The position numbers and the translations under genes are program-made. A stretch of DNA of 64,000 bases from Galdieria partita (lineage: Eukaryota; Rhodophyta; Bangiophyceae; Galdieriales; Galdieriaceae), in NCBI GenBank assembly GCA_025991245.1, contig BQMJ01000038.1:157279-221278 (forward strand), written 5' to 3'. Under the pieces are notes generated by a model that did no database searches, was not told the origin of the DNA, and was given only the letters and a program-made list of their open reading frames with translations. Of the stretch, positions 9,939 to 21,715 are shown in pieces (the stretch's first letter is position 1; each line of letters starts with the position of its first letter).

Positions 9939-11459
9939 TTACTTAACATTCAAATATAGAATAACTGGCAATTTCCAGGCCTGACTAAGATCTCTTTCTG
10001 CTGCTCGTTGTATCCACTTTAAATTGGAGCCTTGTGGACCCAACACCATTCCGACTTGAGACTTTCGTTCTAGCAAAATTTGTTCTTCAACCGCAACTAC
10101 TCCAGAAGATATCAATTGACAACTCTCCAACTGAAACTTGGCATGATAAGGAACTTCAAAATGTACACAATGCAACAATTTCTCTCGAAGAATATCTTCC
10201 ATCATATCTACAAACGAACCACCATATGGACTAGCAGTAGGTGACAACCATGTACCAGGTTTGCACATTTCAAAAAGAAAATCTCGTACGTGATCGATTC
10301 CTTTATCCTTCTTGGCAGAAATCATAAAGCTCATAGCGAATGGAAAAATATCATAAAATTCCTTTGCCATATCCGGAAGATACTGACGATTGGCTAAATG
10401 GTCCACTTTGTTCAAACCCAATATCCAGACTTGTTTGTTGTTGCCTTGTATTGACAGAGTATTCTTTTGAATATTCATGGCTTCTTGTTGAGTCAACACA
10501 TGGGTAAGAAATTCCTTTCCTTGTTCCTCCATTCGTTGTTTCAGTTCTATCAGCATTCGTTTGGTCGCTTCTCTAGCTGTCTTACAACTGCTATCCACAA
10601 TAACAAAACATACATCAGCATTCCAAGCTGCATTCCAAGCTGCTATAAGAAATGTTCGTTCATGATGAACTTTGGCAGCATCATCACTACCAATCATTCC
10701 AGGAGTATCTAAAAATAACAACACTTTGATATACTGTTGGAAATAGAAATGAGTTATCTACTTACCGTAAATCAACAATTGCTTTTCATCTCTGGTCACA
10801 TATACACTATGCGTCTTTCTAGTGGTATTTCTCTTTCTAGATACTGCTACTACTTTGTTTCCTAAAAGTCTATTCAACAATGTAGATTTTCCAGCGTTAG
10901 GTAGTCCAATCACTGCTACACTTGCTGTCTTTTGTTGTTCTACAGGAACATTGACGCTCCAAGTCTTCGAAAAAGCTTCCGAAATTGCACTAGGTAACAA
11001 AAGACGTTGGTCTTTTTCTCCCGACCGAAACATTTTTCCAACGATACCCCGCAACTTGAGATATTCCTTTTCAGTCAACTGCAATAAGTTCTCTCCTCTA
11101 TAAAAGGTTTGATAAATCGTATTGTCTTGTTTCTCTTGTTGGAACAAATCTTCTTTGGTTTTCTCTTCCACTGAATTGGCAAAATGTACCGCAAAGTCGT
11201 CACTTTTTTGAATTCTCTTGGTCGGTAACAACATAGAAGCCTTATGAGGACTCGCTTGTTTCTTAGTTGGAATCGATTCATAAACAACTTGTACTTGCTG
11301 TGGCGCGTCAACTTTAGGTCGTTCCTTTGTCCAGGATATTCTCTTTAACGAGTTGGAAACAGTCCCACTACCACTATTACCGACTGGTTTCCAAGTAATA
11401 TGCTTTCTAGAAAGAATACTCATATATCGTTTGAATACAATAGAAAAGTAACTTTTCAT
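9939..11459 (-). CDS. ERA: Era-type GTPase (organellar ribosome assembly)
   Basis: Era binds the 3' end of small-subunit rRNA during ribosome assembly. Two exons (10766-11459 and 9939-10723) flank a 42-nt intron that splits a Val codon just before motif G3. GTPase motifs are GLPNAGKST (G1, about residue 180), TTRKTHSVY (G2 region), FLDTPGM (G3) and GLNKVDH (G4). A C-terminal KH domain contains [19 protein letters not shown] (family SQK.IIIGK.G..IK.IG). The product is about 492 aa, far longer than the ~300 aa of bacterial Era, because of a ~170-residue N-terminal extension. This suggests import into mitochondrion or plastid; which one cannot be told. Confidence 0.88.
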
Positions 11460-11582
11460 GTCTCTTTGGGATATTCCAACTTTCTTGTCACATCAAAGAC
11501 AAAATCTATGAAAACATGTGCCTCAACTGAGAAATTTTAAAGAACGTGGAGTTGCTACTTTCTTCCATTTTCACTCGTCCAT

Positions 11583-12989
11583 TTATTTGAATATCGACGG
11601 CAAAATATGCAATCGATCCAAATCTCCTATCAGAAGAAACCCACTTGCAACTAGAAACAAGAATAATGCTGTTCTATTCACGGCATCTTGAACTTTCATG
11701 GATAAAGGCACTCCTCGAATCGCTTCCCATAACAAAAATATCATTTGACCGCCATCCAAAGCTGGTATAGGAAGAGAATTGATCAACGCCAAGTTAATAG
11801 ATATGGCTGCAGCAAATGAAAACAGGGACGCCGCATCGTTCTTAGCCAATTCAGCTCCCATACTTACGACTCCAATAGGACCAGCTAAACCATTCGAAGA
11901 TTGACGAAAATTGGTAATTAAGCGATACAAACCACCAAACACTTGACTTGAAAAACGTGTAAATTCTGAATTGGTCAATTCAATACTACTCCAGACATTT
12001 GTAGGACGCTGCCGAATAATTTTCATGTTGGGAATCAGCTCCACTCCTCCTAAAGTAGCTTCTCCATTTTTGTTACAACACTCAGGCTTCAATTCTATAG
12101 AGCGATATTCCTCTCCTCTCTTGATGGTAACTTTTAACACTTTGCCTCCACTTGAACGAATGTTATCAGCCAGAATCTTTGCTGACATACCAGATGCAGG
12201 TATAGGTTCTCCTTGTAACTCCACAATGACATCATTTTGTTGTAAACCTGCTTGACTTGCTGGTCCATTCAAATTCTGAATATTCATAATTACAGCTCCA
12301 GGTGAAAAGGACGGTTCTGCCATACCAAATAAACTGATAGAACTGAATAAAGAAATCCATGCAAAGAAGATGTTGGCAACTACACCAGCAGATATTACGA
12401 TAGCTCTCTGTCCAACAGGTCTATTGGAAAGAAGGTTTGGATCAGATAACTTTTTGGTTTCTCCTGTAGACTCATCCTTTGTGGTTTCTTCGGGAAAGGA
12501 AACAAAACCTCCCAAGGGTATCATGCGTAAGGAGAATTCAGTTTCGGAGTTTTTTGGTTTATACGATAGAAAGGACGGACCAAACCCTATAGAAAAATTT
12601 TTTACTCGAATGCCTTGTAGTCTTGCAGCAAAGAAATGTCCAGCTTCATGAACTATGATAACCAAAGCAAGCACAGCTAGACCACTCAAACTACTAGTAA
12701 ATTGTACAAGAGATGCTGAAGGTGTATATGCCAGTAAAGAGAGCGCCAAATATGTTGGTTGAATATCGTTGGTAGAAAAAAGACATCGCAAGACTTGCGC
12801 CCTTTTTGGGTTGTTGGGCCACTCTTTTTTATGACGCTGAAGGAAGCAACTCTGATTCCTGAGATATATATACTTGTAACTAAGTGTTCCCTTTTTGGAG
12901 TAGCAATCTAGTCTTGGTTTTAGTAACCAACTACTTTGAAAGCAACAGGTATGTAACCAGTGAAATGATTTCCTATTAGATATTCTCAT
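11583..12989 (-). CDS. RseP/S2P-type membrane zinc metalloprotease (ARASP-like)
   Basis: A site-2 intramembrane protease of 468 aa in one exon. The zinc-binding HEAGH is at about residue 113 in a transmembrane segment, followed by the RseP-type NFSIGFGP. A single PDZ domain (about 215-300, NGPASQAGLQQNDVIVELQG) follows, and the second active-site motif LDGGQM is near residue 410. The N-terminal ~100 residues are basic and Ser/Arg-rich, consistent with a plastid transit peptide, as in the ARASP proteases of plants. The ATG at 12989 is the first in frame. It is the middle of three consecutive minus-strand genes. Confidence 0.88.
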   Translation of the reverse strand: MRISNRKSFHWLHTCCFQSSWLLKPRLDCYSKKGTLSYKYIYLRNQSCFLQRHKKEWPNNPKRAQVLRCLFSTNDIQPTYLALSLLAYTPSASLVQFTSSLSGLAVLALVIIVHEAGHFFAARLQGIRVKNFSIGFGPSFLSYKPKNSETEFSLRMIPLGGFVSFPEETTKDESTGETKKLSDPNLLSNRPVGQRAIVISAGVVANIFFAWISLFSSISLFGMAEPSFSPGAVIMNIQNLNGPASQAGLQQNDVIVELQGEPIPASGMSAKILADNIRSSGGKVLKVTIKRGEEYRSIELKPECCNKNGEATLGGVELIPNMKIIRQRPTNVWSSIELTNSEFTRFSSQVFGGLYRLITNFRQSSNGLAGPIGVVSMGAELAKNDAASLFSFAAAISINLALINSLPIPALDGGQMIFLLWEAIRGVPLSMKVQDAVNRTALFLFLVASGFLLIGDLDRLHILPSIFK

Positions 12990-13083
12990 TTCCTTGTATC
13001 ACACCACACATAAATTTCAACTTTGGATTTTGGATCCACATTTATTCATACCACAAAACATTTCCTATCCACATCCCATTCTT

Positions 13084-13530
13084 TTATATAAACCCTGACC
13101 CCATCATATTGTTGTTGGAACGTTGAATGGCTGCCATAATCAAAGATATCACGAAGAGTGTAGTTACCCAAAATCTCCAATCCTTGGTCAACAAAGACAA
13201 CCTAGGAATAGTGAACAGCCTCCTCGGAAACTTGGAACTTTGTCTTTTCAGTTTTCCCCAAGGAGAAAAGGTTTTGGGCTTTTCACTTTCCGAGCTCCCT
13301 GTAGCCACGTATTTTACCCACTCAAAGTCCCAATCTACACTAGTTGAAGGGATTTCATGGTACGAGCGTTGAGATACAAACGGTACTCCCTTGCGAGGCT
13401 GCGTGTCTTCTGTATAGTCAGACTTGCCCGGTTCTTTTCCACTGCCTTGTTGACAAGCACATAGAGCCAGACTGTGTTTTCCGGCTCTCGCTGTCGATGA
13501 AAATGGATAAAGAATGGCCACAAACATCAT
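13084..13530 (-). CDS. Small unknown protein with C-terminal membrane segment
   Basis: Not recognised. The frame opens at 13650, but the best start is one of two adjacent ATGs at 13530/13527, because upstream sequence would run into the promoter of the divergent RAD51. The ~149-aa product begins with a hydrophobic, Ser/Ala-rich stretch ([17 protein letters not shown]) that could be a targeting peptide. It has an acidic-aromatic patch [11 protein letters not shown], a basic region, and ends with one membrane helix ([16 protein letters not shown]) followed by a short Asn-rich tail. Organellar membrane location is inferred. Confidence 0.6.
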   Translation of the reverse strand: MMFVAILYPFSSTARAGKHSLALCACQQGSGKEPGKSDYTEDTQPRKGVPFVSQRSYHEIPSTSVDWDFEWVKYVATGSSESEKPKTFSPWGKLKRQSSKFPRRLFTIPRLSLLTKDWRFWVTTLFVISLIMAAIQRSNNNMMGSGFI

Positions 13531-13676
13531 CAGAAAACTGTTTTGAAGAAGATCGATTCGGTCGGTCTGCAGCAATTCTAGGCGGGCCCTCTGAAGATCC
13601 TTTTCACCCAATTCAAATTTGTAATTGGACCAACATTTCTGTGTCAACAATCATAGCTCGTGAAACCAAAGCTGCC

Positions 13677-14747
13677 ATGAGCAAGTCCATGGTTCAAGAA
13701 CCTATCAAGCCAGAAGAAGATTCCGAAGAGTTATTAGGACCCTTGGCAATACAAAAATTGGAACAAGTTGGCATTTCCTCAACCGATATCAAAAGGTTAC
13801 AAGATGCAGGATATCATACTGTGGAATCCGTTGCCTATACAACGAAGAAGACGTTATTAGACGTCAAGGGAATAAGTGAAGCAAAAGCTGAAAAGATTAT
13901 CAACGAATGTGCCAAACTGGTAAATATGGGTTTCACAACTGCTTATGAATATCACAAAACGAGACAAGAGATTATTTCGTTGACTACCGGAAGTCAAGAC
14001 TTGGATAACTTGCTGGCTGGAGGAATAGAAACTGGTTCTATCACTGAGTTGTTTGGGGAGTTTCGTACAGGGAAAACTCAATTATGTCATACTCTTTGTG
14101 TGACTTGTCAATTGCCCATTGAGAATGGAGGTGGAGAAGGCAAGGCATTGTACATAGACTCGGAAGGTACATTTAGACCTGAAAGGATTGTCGCCATTTC
14201 GGAACGATATGGCTTGAATAGTGAAGATGTTCTCAACAACATTGCTGTTGCACGTGCATACAATTCGGATCATCAACTTCAATTGTTGACCCAAGCATGT
14301 GCGTTGATGGCGGAAAGTAGGTAAGGGAGTCCAATTCGTTGTGTATTTTGAATATTTCTTACATTATTCAGATATGCTCTTATTGTGGTAGACTCTGCTA
14401 CTGCTTTATATCGTACTGATTATTCTGGAAGAGGAGAACTTGCCGCCAGACAACAACACATGGCAAGGTTTCTACGAGCATTACAAAAGCTTGCAGATGA
14501 ATTTGGTGTTGCTGTTGTTATTACTAATCAAGTTGTTGCACAAGTGGATAGTGGTGCTATGTTTGCCGTCGATCCCAAAAAGCCTATTGGAGGAAATATT
14601 ATTGCACATGCATCTCAAACCAGATTATATTTGAGAAAAGGTAGAGCAGAGAATCGTATATGCAAAATATATGATTCACCTTGTTTACCTGAAGCAGAAG
14701 CAACATTCTCTATCATGACTGATGGTATTCGAGATGCTTCTGATTAG
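13677..14747 (+). CDS. RAD51: DNA recombinase RAD51
   Basis: RAD51 forms the strand-exchange filament in homologous recombination. Exons 13677-14320 and 14372-14747 flank a 51-nt intron that splits the Arg codon of [13 protein letters not shown]. The 339-aa product is exactly the length of human RAD51. The N-terminal helix-hairpin-helix region ([15 protein letters not shown]) is present, Walker A is GEFRTGKTQ (about residue 127) and Walker B is ALIVVDS. It also carries [14 protein letters not shown] and [17 protein letters not shown]. It is RAD51 rather than DMC1 by its end ([10 protein letters not shown]). The start was chosen by family length; the open frame extends further 5' but into the divergent neighbour. 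Confidence 0.95.
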
Positions 14748-14866
14748 TATTATCCTGATAATGTATTATCCATAGAAGAAAACAACTATTTTATATAGAA
14801 ACATGAAGAACCCATTACTATTTCAACTGAGTGGATTCCAATCCTTTCTATATCCATAACTGAATA

Positions 14867-16798
14867 TCAGTCACCTTCACTCCATTGCACTCCATATTTA
14901 GCAGCCAAATAATCACTTTCGACCGGACCTCTTCCACCATAGTCGTACAAAATAGGTTTCCATGCATCTTGTGTCAGTTCCATTTCCTTCAATGCCGGAG
15001 TAAATATATTCCAAGCCACTTCTAATTCATCATCACGAATAAACAAACTTTTCTCGCCGTGTATGACATCGAGAATAAGTCTTTCATAGGCATCAGGTAT
15101 ATCTTTGCTATCTTCCCAAGCTGTACGATAAAAGAGATTCAAACGTGCTTCTTCTAAACGGGATGTAAAACCCGGTGCCTTGCTAAGGATACGCATATAA
15201 ATGGCTTCATCTGGTTGTACTCGAATCACCAATTCATTATGAGGAAGATGCGAAGAAACAATTTGAGAAAATAGTCCACCAGGAACGGATTGAAACTGAA
15301 TACGAATTTCTGCCTATCCATATGAGCATTTCATTCATCCAATGAACAACTTATTCTCTACTTTTCCTATTTACCTTGCGTTCATCCAATGCCTTACCAG
15401 CCTTCATAAGAAATGGAACACCTGACCATCTTCTATTATTCACTTGAAATACGCAAGCAGCAAACGTAGGAGTATGACTATTATTCACAATTCCTGGTTC
15501 TGATAAATAAGAACGTTGAGGATTCTATTTACATATTTCGTCATCACTCAGTCTTCAAATGTACAGAACAATATCATATGCACAATACTCACCTGACGGT
15601 CTCTATACTGACCAAGTACAAAGTCGGATGCTTTCAAAGGACGTATGCAACGTAAAAATTTTACCTTTTCATCTCGAATATCTTCCGCATGCAAAGTAAC
15701 TGGTTGTTCCATACCCAACAATGCCATCACTTGTAATAAATGATTCTGCATAATATCTCTAATAATTCCATATTCATCGAAATATCCAGCTCTTCCTTCT
15801 ACACCAAAGTTCTCTTTAAACACAATTTGAATGGAAGCAATATGATCTCGATTCCATAAGGGCTCAAATAGATAATTGGCAAACCGTAAAACCATCAAAT
15901 TTTGAACCAACTCCTTTCCCAAATAGTGATCAATTCGATATATTTCATCTTCAGAAATACAGTTGCGAAGACTATTTCGAAGTTGCAGATAAGAAGTCGT
16001 ATCTTTTCCAAATGGTTTTTCCATGACGATGCGGTTCCAACCTCGTTTCGTTCTCCCACTATAATGAATATGATGCACTACATCTTCAAATACTTGAGAA
16101 GGAACGGCCAAGTAATATAACCTGTCCACTCGGGTGTTGGGAAAGGATTGTTCAAAGTTGTTCAACAATTGATCTAGTCGAACAAAGTCTTCAGTCTTAT
16201 TATACATACCTGACATATAATGACACTTGGGTAGAAATTCATCCATCTTTTGTTGACATTGTGGACCATCGATAACTCTACAAGTCAATGACTCCATAAT
16301 AGAGTTTCTAAAATCTTCTTGAGACATGGGTCTTCTAGCATATCCAACTATGAGAAAGTCATTGGGTAACAAGTCGTGATAGTACAAGGAAAATAATGCA
16401 GGAAAAGTTTTCTTCTTTGCCAAGTCTCCACTAGCGCCAACAACTACTATACATAAAGGCTCTTCTTTGGCCCTTTGCTTTCGTTTCTTCACGGAATCCA
16501 TCAAACTAGGATCTAATGTGTTTCCAAGGTGATTGTTATTTTGTTTTGCGACAGATGGACGTTCACTAGTAGTTGTCATAAGCGGTTCTTCCAAGGGAGC
16601 ATTGTTCCACTGAGAATCAGTTGAGGTATCAACTTGTACAGCCTGAATACAAGGAATAGTAAAACGAGGAGCGCTGGACGACCTCCTTTCTAAAAGGGGA
16701 AGATACAAAGGTGATGCCCTTCTCTGTATATATTTTGTTTTCCATAAATGAATTGTATTTGTATTCCATAAACTAGTTGTGAATAGAGGTATCCACAT
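14867..16798 (-). CDS. G6PD: Glucose-6-phosphate 1-dehydrogenase, N-terminally extended
   Basis: First enzyme of the oxidative pentose phosphate pathway, making NADPH. Three exons (15593-16798, 15375-15524, 14867-15313) join in phase 0 with introns of 68 and 61 nt. The 600-aa product has the NADP site GASGDLAKKKTFPALF (about residue 118) and the active-site RIDHYLGKE (about 290). The middle exon supplies HTPTFAACVFQVNNRRWSGVPF and KAGKALDERK, and the last exon RIQFQ. The ~100-residue Ser/Thr/Arg-rich N-terminal extension suggests a plastid transit peptide, though mitochondrial import is possible. Confidence 0.93.
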
Positions 16799-17171
16799 AT
16801 TACAATTTCTACAAAAGTTGCGTCGAGAAGAAGAATATTGAAAATGGCTCTTTCAATGATTCCATCGAAAGGACTGTGCATTGTCATATCTTCTTTAGAG
16901 AATTTTTCACTTGTTTGATATGAATATTGTGACTGCACAGGAAACAAAATAAATAAATAATATGAAAACCATGGCAGAGTTGAAACGATATCTATTTGTA
17001 AGATATATTTGTGGTTTCTATGGAATGAGATAATCGATAGCCATTTTCTCCCTGCAAAATTCATCGCGTGCCAATCATTGGAAGAGACGGAGAGATTGTT
17101 GGATGCTCGTGTGGAGATTGTGTCAGTGGAGAGTGATTGATAGTTGTATAGATTGACTGATCTTTCTGTTT
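16799..17171. promoter_or_regulatory. Divergent promoter region between G6PD and PUF genes
   Basis: A 373-bp spacer between two divergent start codons, one of the longest in the gene-dense half. It holds an open frame on the minus strand that I judge to be chance, because it has no plausible domain and overlaps the G6PD coding start. No defined motif is seen. Confidence 0.45.
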
Positions 17172-18581
17172 ATGGAAGAACAACATACAGAAATATTTCA
17201 AGACTTTTTGGCTTGGTCAGACTCTCCTTGTCATATGGAATACTATGATTGTAGTTTATCACAGTTGGGTTGGGAGTCGTCCTATTCCAATGACCTGCAG
17301 TGGCTATCTCAGTGGAAACAAAATCCTTATCTTACTGGTGGATATGAAAACTCTTTTGAAGCATTGTCAACCTTGCAACCTTCACGTCGCAATCTTCCTA
17401 TCATTTCTTCTATAGAGAGTAAACGAGATACTTTCACATCCTATCATAACCAGCTGCGACAACCTTGCGATAGTATGCCTAGTCCTCGTCATATAACAAA
17501 AGGCGCACTTTCTCTACAGAATATGGACTCATCCACTCATTGTTCTGACCCAGTGATTGACAACTCTATTCAAAACATATCTAATCCGTCTAATATTACT
17601 CTTTTGAATGGTCATAGCTTGGATATTTGTAAACTGGCAAAACAAAGACATGGCTGTCAAGTATTATTACATCAACTACAATTGAGCAGTTGTCCTATTG
17701 CTCAAGAAATTATGGAGACTTGTTGTCTTCATTTTGGAATATGGATGAAACATCCTATTGCCAATTTTCTATGTCAACATGTATGGAAATGCTTATCTGA
17801 GAAACAACGAATGGATATCTTAAGACGTTATTTGGAAGTACTACCTAGAGCAGCATTACATACTTATGGAACTCGAGTGGTTCAAGTGATGATATCTACT
17901 TGTGGTGAAAGAGAGAGTAAAAACTATTTGCAATCGATATTGTCAACTGTGGCCAAGTCCTTGTTCAAAGATGTCAATGGAGCACATGTTATTCAACATT
18001 GTTTTCTTTATTGGTCAAGTGAAGATAATCAATTTCTTTATCGTACTATACGAGACAATTTTCTAGAAATAGCTACTCATCGACAAGGCTGTTGCATGAT
18101 TCAAACGAGTATGGATTTTGCTTGTTCCTCTCAATTAGATGATATTGCAACCAGCATCATGGAGCATATCTTTATATTGATACATGACGCCTTTGGTAAC
18201 TATGTCGTACAACATATATTGGATAGCCAAAATCCACAATATATTCAAGGCATTATGAAGAAACTTCGAGGCCATTGGTATGAAATGTCTATGGAAAAGT
18301 TTTCTTCTAATATTACTGAAAAATGTTTACAACTTGCTGAAGAAACTCAACGTTGGGAAATGATTCAGGAGATAGCAAAAGATTGTTCCAACATAGGCAA
18401 TCTATTACATGATGCTTATGGAAATTATGTTATTCAGCGGATGTTACAAGTTGCTTCTCCAGCTCAAAAGATATTATTGAAAGAATATATTGAAAAGTAT
18501 TGGAATACGCTTAGTCGTTCTCGATATGGGAAACAAATACAATACAATTTAGAAAAGTTGATGAATAGTATCAACTGTTAA
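17172..18581 (+). CDS. PUF-family (Pumilio) RNA-binding protein
   Basis: A 469-aa intronless protein whose C-terminal two-thirds is an array of PUF repeats that bind single-stranded mRNA one base per repeat. Repeat cores are visible as GCQVLLHQL, GTRVVQVMI, GAHVIQHCF, GCCMIQTSM, GNYVVQHIL, SSNITEKCLQ, GNYVIQRML and GKQIQYNL, i.e. about eight repeats from residue 155 on. The N-terminal ~150 residues are Ser/Gln-rich and probably disordered. This is a cytoplasmic Pumilio-type post-transcriptional regulator rather than a nucleolar PUF by repeat spacing. Its last 11 bases overlap the convergent SNM1-type gene. Confidence 0.9.
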   Translation: MEEQHTEIFQDFLAWSDSPCHMEYYDCSLSQLGWESSYSNDLQWLSQWKQNPYLTGGYENSFEALSTLQPSRRNLPIISSIESKRDTFTSYHNQLRQPCDSMPSPRHITKGALSLQNMDSSTHCSDPVIDNSIQNISNPSNITLLNGHSLDICKLAKQRHGCQVLLHQLQLSSCPIAQEIMETCCLHFGIWMKHPIANFLCQHVWKCLSEKQRMDILRRYLEVLPRAALHTYGTRVVQVMISTCGERESKNYLQSILSTVAKSLFKDVNGAHVIQHCFLYWSSEDNQFLYRTIRDNFLEIATHRQGCCMIQTSMDFACSSQLDDIATSIMEHIFILIHDAFGNYVVQHILDSQNPQYIQGIMKKLRGHWYEMSMEKFSSNITEKCLQLAEETQRWEMIQEIAKDCSNIGNLLHDAYGNYVIQRMLQVASPAQKILLKEYIEKYWNTLSRSRYGKQIQYNLEKLMNSINC

Positions 18582-19914
18582 AAGGCGAAGCTTTGAAATA
18601 GGAAAGAATGTCACCTTTTCTAGCTATTTTGGGTTTGTTGTGTAGTTGTTGGGTTGACTGTTTATCATTATCCTCACAGGATTCCTTTGGGTTGTTGTTA
18701 AGCCATTTTTGTAAAAAGGCTCTTTTGACTTGTGTTCCTGCCAATAAATGATCAAAGGGATGTTTTGGTTGTCTTTTGGAAGAAGAAAATGATACAGTTG
18801 GAATGACTTGTTTGGGTCTCAACCAAGCAATGAAATGATACAATTCCTCATAATTGCTATGTTCACTATACGGTATTCCATATACAGATAGCCTGGAATG
18901 ATCCTTTTCTTGCAAATATTCTCGATTATTTCCTTGCCAAGTCCAACCAGTCGGTATACAAGCGACAACTCTTTGTAATAAGCCATGTTGAGAGGAATTC
19001 ACTTTGTTCCTATAATAATTGGCCATATATAACATGTCTTCTAAAGCTTCAAAATTCGGAAGTAATCTACCCGGCACATTCTCTGCAACTCTATTCCATC
19101 CCACCAACCAAATAGGACTCGCACAAGGTTCCGTCGTGAACGAGTCATTCAATAGACAGCTGTCCCAATATTCTAAGCACTGTAAAACTTTCCATTTGTC
19201 AGGACTCGCATAAATACGATATCCCTTTTGAATAAGAGCATCCATGATACGTTCCTTTCCAATCCCATAAGTGGCTATCAAATACAAAGTATGTCTACTT
19301 GTGCAATGAATTTCATTGGAATGAGAATCTCTGCCTATACTATTCTGTATGATATCAACGATGCGTTGAATGGTCTTTTCCTGACAAGGAAATCGATATC
19401 TACGGTGACAATAAGTAGTATCTAAATAAACAGCATCCAGACAGATATTGTTCAATACTATTAGCCAAAACTCAATATCTTTTTGTCTCTATATAGAATA
19501 CCACAACTTACTTTTCCATTCTTCTTTCAAGTCTGGTGTATACCTCATATCACCGGTATGCAAATAGTTACTTCCTTCTGGAGTTTGAAACAATATCATT
19601 ACGGAGCCTGGACAATGATTAGCGTCAAGAAAAGTTACTTGTACATGCTCTACTAGAAAAGGTTCGTTGTTATGTTTAGCTACAATCCATTGGGGATCCA
19701 CCAAAGTTATTCTTTCCAATAAACGAGCAGTAATGGGAGAACAATAAATGAGTCCTTGTTGAAAGTTGGGGCCAAGTCCTCGATAGTGGTCATAATGCCA
19801 ATGAGTCAGAAAAAAGGCAGTTACTTGAGTTGGCAACTTGATAAAATAGTCCACTAGAAAACGTGTATGAGGTATTTGATGAGAAGTTGGAATATTGTTC
19901 CAGTCTTGCGTCAT
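18571..19914 (-). CDS. SNM1/PSO2-type 5' DNA exonuclease (MBL + DRMBL)
   Basis: A beta-CASP metallo-beta-lactamase nuclease of the interstrand-crosslink-repair family. Exons 19512-19914 and 18571-19457 flank a 54-nt intron; 429 aa. Metal-binding motifs are THWHYDHYRG (about residue 38), DANHCPGSVM and HTGDMRYT. The second exon opens with VYLDTTYC and ends in a DRMBL region containing YGIPYSEHSNYEEL and LRPKQVIPTV. The final residues KGDILSYF resemble a PCNA-interacting (PIP) box with the leading Gln replaced by Lys. There is no N-terminal zinc finger, so it is closer to a short SNM1A/B. It is divergent from the ubiquitin protease with 83 bp between start codons. Confidence 0.9.
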
Positions 19915-19997
19915 TCCAACATATGCTCAGCAACAAAAGTCTGTTGGGGGAATTCATAGCGATGCAGTGGTCGACATTCTTCTCTTCCTTTTAAGAA

Positions 19998-21706
19998 ATG
20001 TCGAAAAGGTCCAAAGGTAAACAGAAAAAGTGCCGTCAACCTAACAAGAAAAGAAATAAAAATACTCAACCATCCAAGCCTAAACAAACAACTTGTTCGG
20101 AACCCAATCAACAGAACAACTCGTCTTGTCTATATAGTGAAAACGAAAGAAAGGTACGATTGACGGAAATAGTTGCTGAAGAATGGAAAGGAAATATGAT
20201 AACACCCAAAGGTTTGAAGAATTTGGGTAATACTTGGTAAGTATAGTTATTCATAGTCTTTTGAAGTTGGTATATGACCCCATCTTTTAGTTTTCTCAAT
20301 GCAGTACTACAGAATATTGCACGATTACCTGCCCTTCGAAGTTATTTCTTAGGTCAACCCATCACAAGTGGTGAACATGGTGTGACTTTATCTTTGAGAG
20401 TATTCTTTCATACTATGTGGTTGTTACAAGACTGCAACGTATTTCGACCCAACAAGTTATTGGACCACTTGGGAAAATATTCCAGTCGTTTCCGTGGTTA
20501 TGAACAACAAGACGCTCATGAAGCCTTGAGAATATTGATGGAGTCTTTAATCGAAGAGTCTACTAGTATGGTAGATAACTCTAGTGACTGTAGTAGTAAC
20601 AGTGACTCTGAGTCTTGGATAGAAAAAGTATTTTTAGGAAAGTTGCAAAGTTGTGTGGAATGTGAACAATGTCATTCGGTTTCAAAGGTTGAAGAACCTT
20701 TTCTAGATATTTCGTTATCTTTGGAATCACAAGACTCTAATGAAACTTGTGCTGTTGCAGGAGGTTGTTATGCAACCAGAAATCAGATCTTTTGTGAGAA
20801 GAACAACAATCCAGTAAAGAATGAGAGTCTTTCTTCGGCAAAAGACAATGAAATAGAACGACAAGTCAATGATGGAGAAGCGAATAGTCCCGAAATGGTT
20901 TCCTTGTTTGAAGACAATATTCAGTTGTCTAGGTTAGAAGAAGATGTCGACCAAATGACTTTAGGTTTAGACTCTCTATTTAAAGAATCGAATGTAGAAT
21001 GGAGTGATTATGTGAGTAGTAATTGTTCGGATTCCATTGGAGAAAAAGGTAAGTTGTTCAAGAGCAATGGAATATTTTTTGATTATTTATTCTTATTGTA
21101 GATGTTCGTTTTTCTAATCGAACAAGCCACTCTATTTATCCATCTACCACACTTTATGCAAGTATTCAAGACAGTTTGGAAGCATTTCTTTCTCCAGAAA
21201 TATTGCAAGGAGAGAATGCTTACTATTGTGAGTCTTGTAATCGAGAGCAAAATGGGTCCATCAAAAAACTTTATGGAAAAGATTCCGTTTCTTCTCAACA
21301 ACAGAGATATATTCGAACCAAAGCAAAGAAACGCTTTTTATTTCGGAAACTTGGTCGAGTTGTTATTTTTCATTTGAAGAGATTTCGACAAGTTGGTTTT
21401 CACTTTGAAAAGGTTTCAGGTAAAATATCATTTCCACTGGAATGGAATCTCTCCAGTTATTATACACAAGAGCAAGGAGAAGATGATTCTCCAGAAAGTG
21501 ATGATTATTATTTGTCAGGAATAGTTGTTCATCAGGGTTCTTTAGAATGGGGTCATTATATTGCATATATACGTGCAAGTTGTTCACCACAAGAGCATCG
21601 TTGGTATTATTGTAGTGATGAACATGTAACGTTGGTGGAAGATGAAGCAGAAATCTTGAAGAGTGAAGCTTATCTTTTGTTTTACTGTAAAAAACAACGA
21701 CAATAG
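19998..21706 (+). CDS. Ubiquitin carboxyl-terminal hydrolase (USP, C19), USP16/45-like
   Basis: A cysteine protease that removes ubiquitin. Exons 19998-20236, 20291-21048 and 21102-21706, introns of 54 and 53 nt; 533 aa. The catalytic Cys box reads GLKNLGNTCFLNAVLQN, and its active-site Cys codon is split by intron 1. The His box is GSLEWGHYIAYIR near residue 480, followed by WYYCSDEHVTLV. Two CxxC pairs (CVECEQC and CESCNREQ) form the usual zinc ribbon in the fingers. The N-terminus is very basic, suggesting a nuclear location. There is no ZnF-UBP domain, unlike animal USP16/45, which it resembles most around the Cys box. A Ser/Asp/Glu-rich insert lies before the second half. Confidence 0.88.
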
Positions 21707-21715
21707 TAAATATCT

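Noticed and set aside
16690-17064. 124-aa minus-strand open frame upstream of G6PD
   Set aside because: It overlaps the G6PD start in another frame and has no domain; it looks like AT-rich chance sequence.
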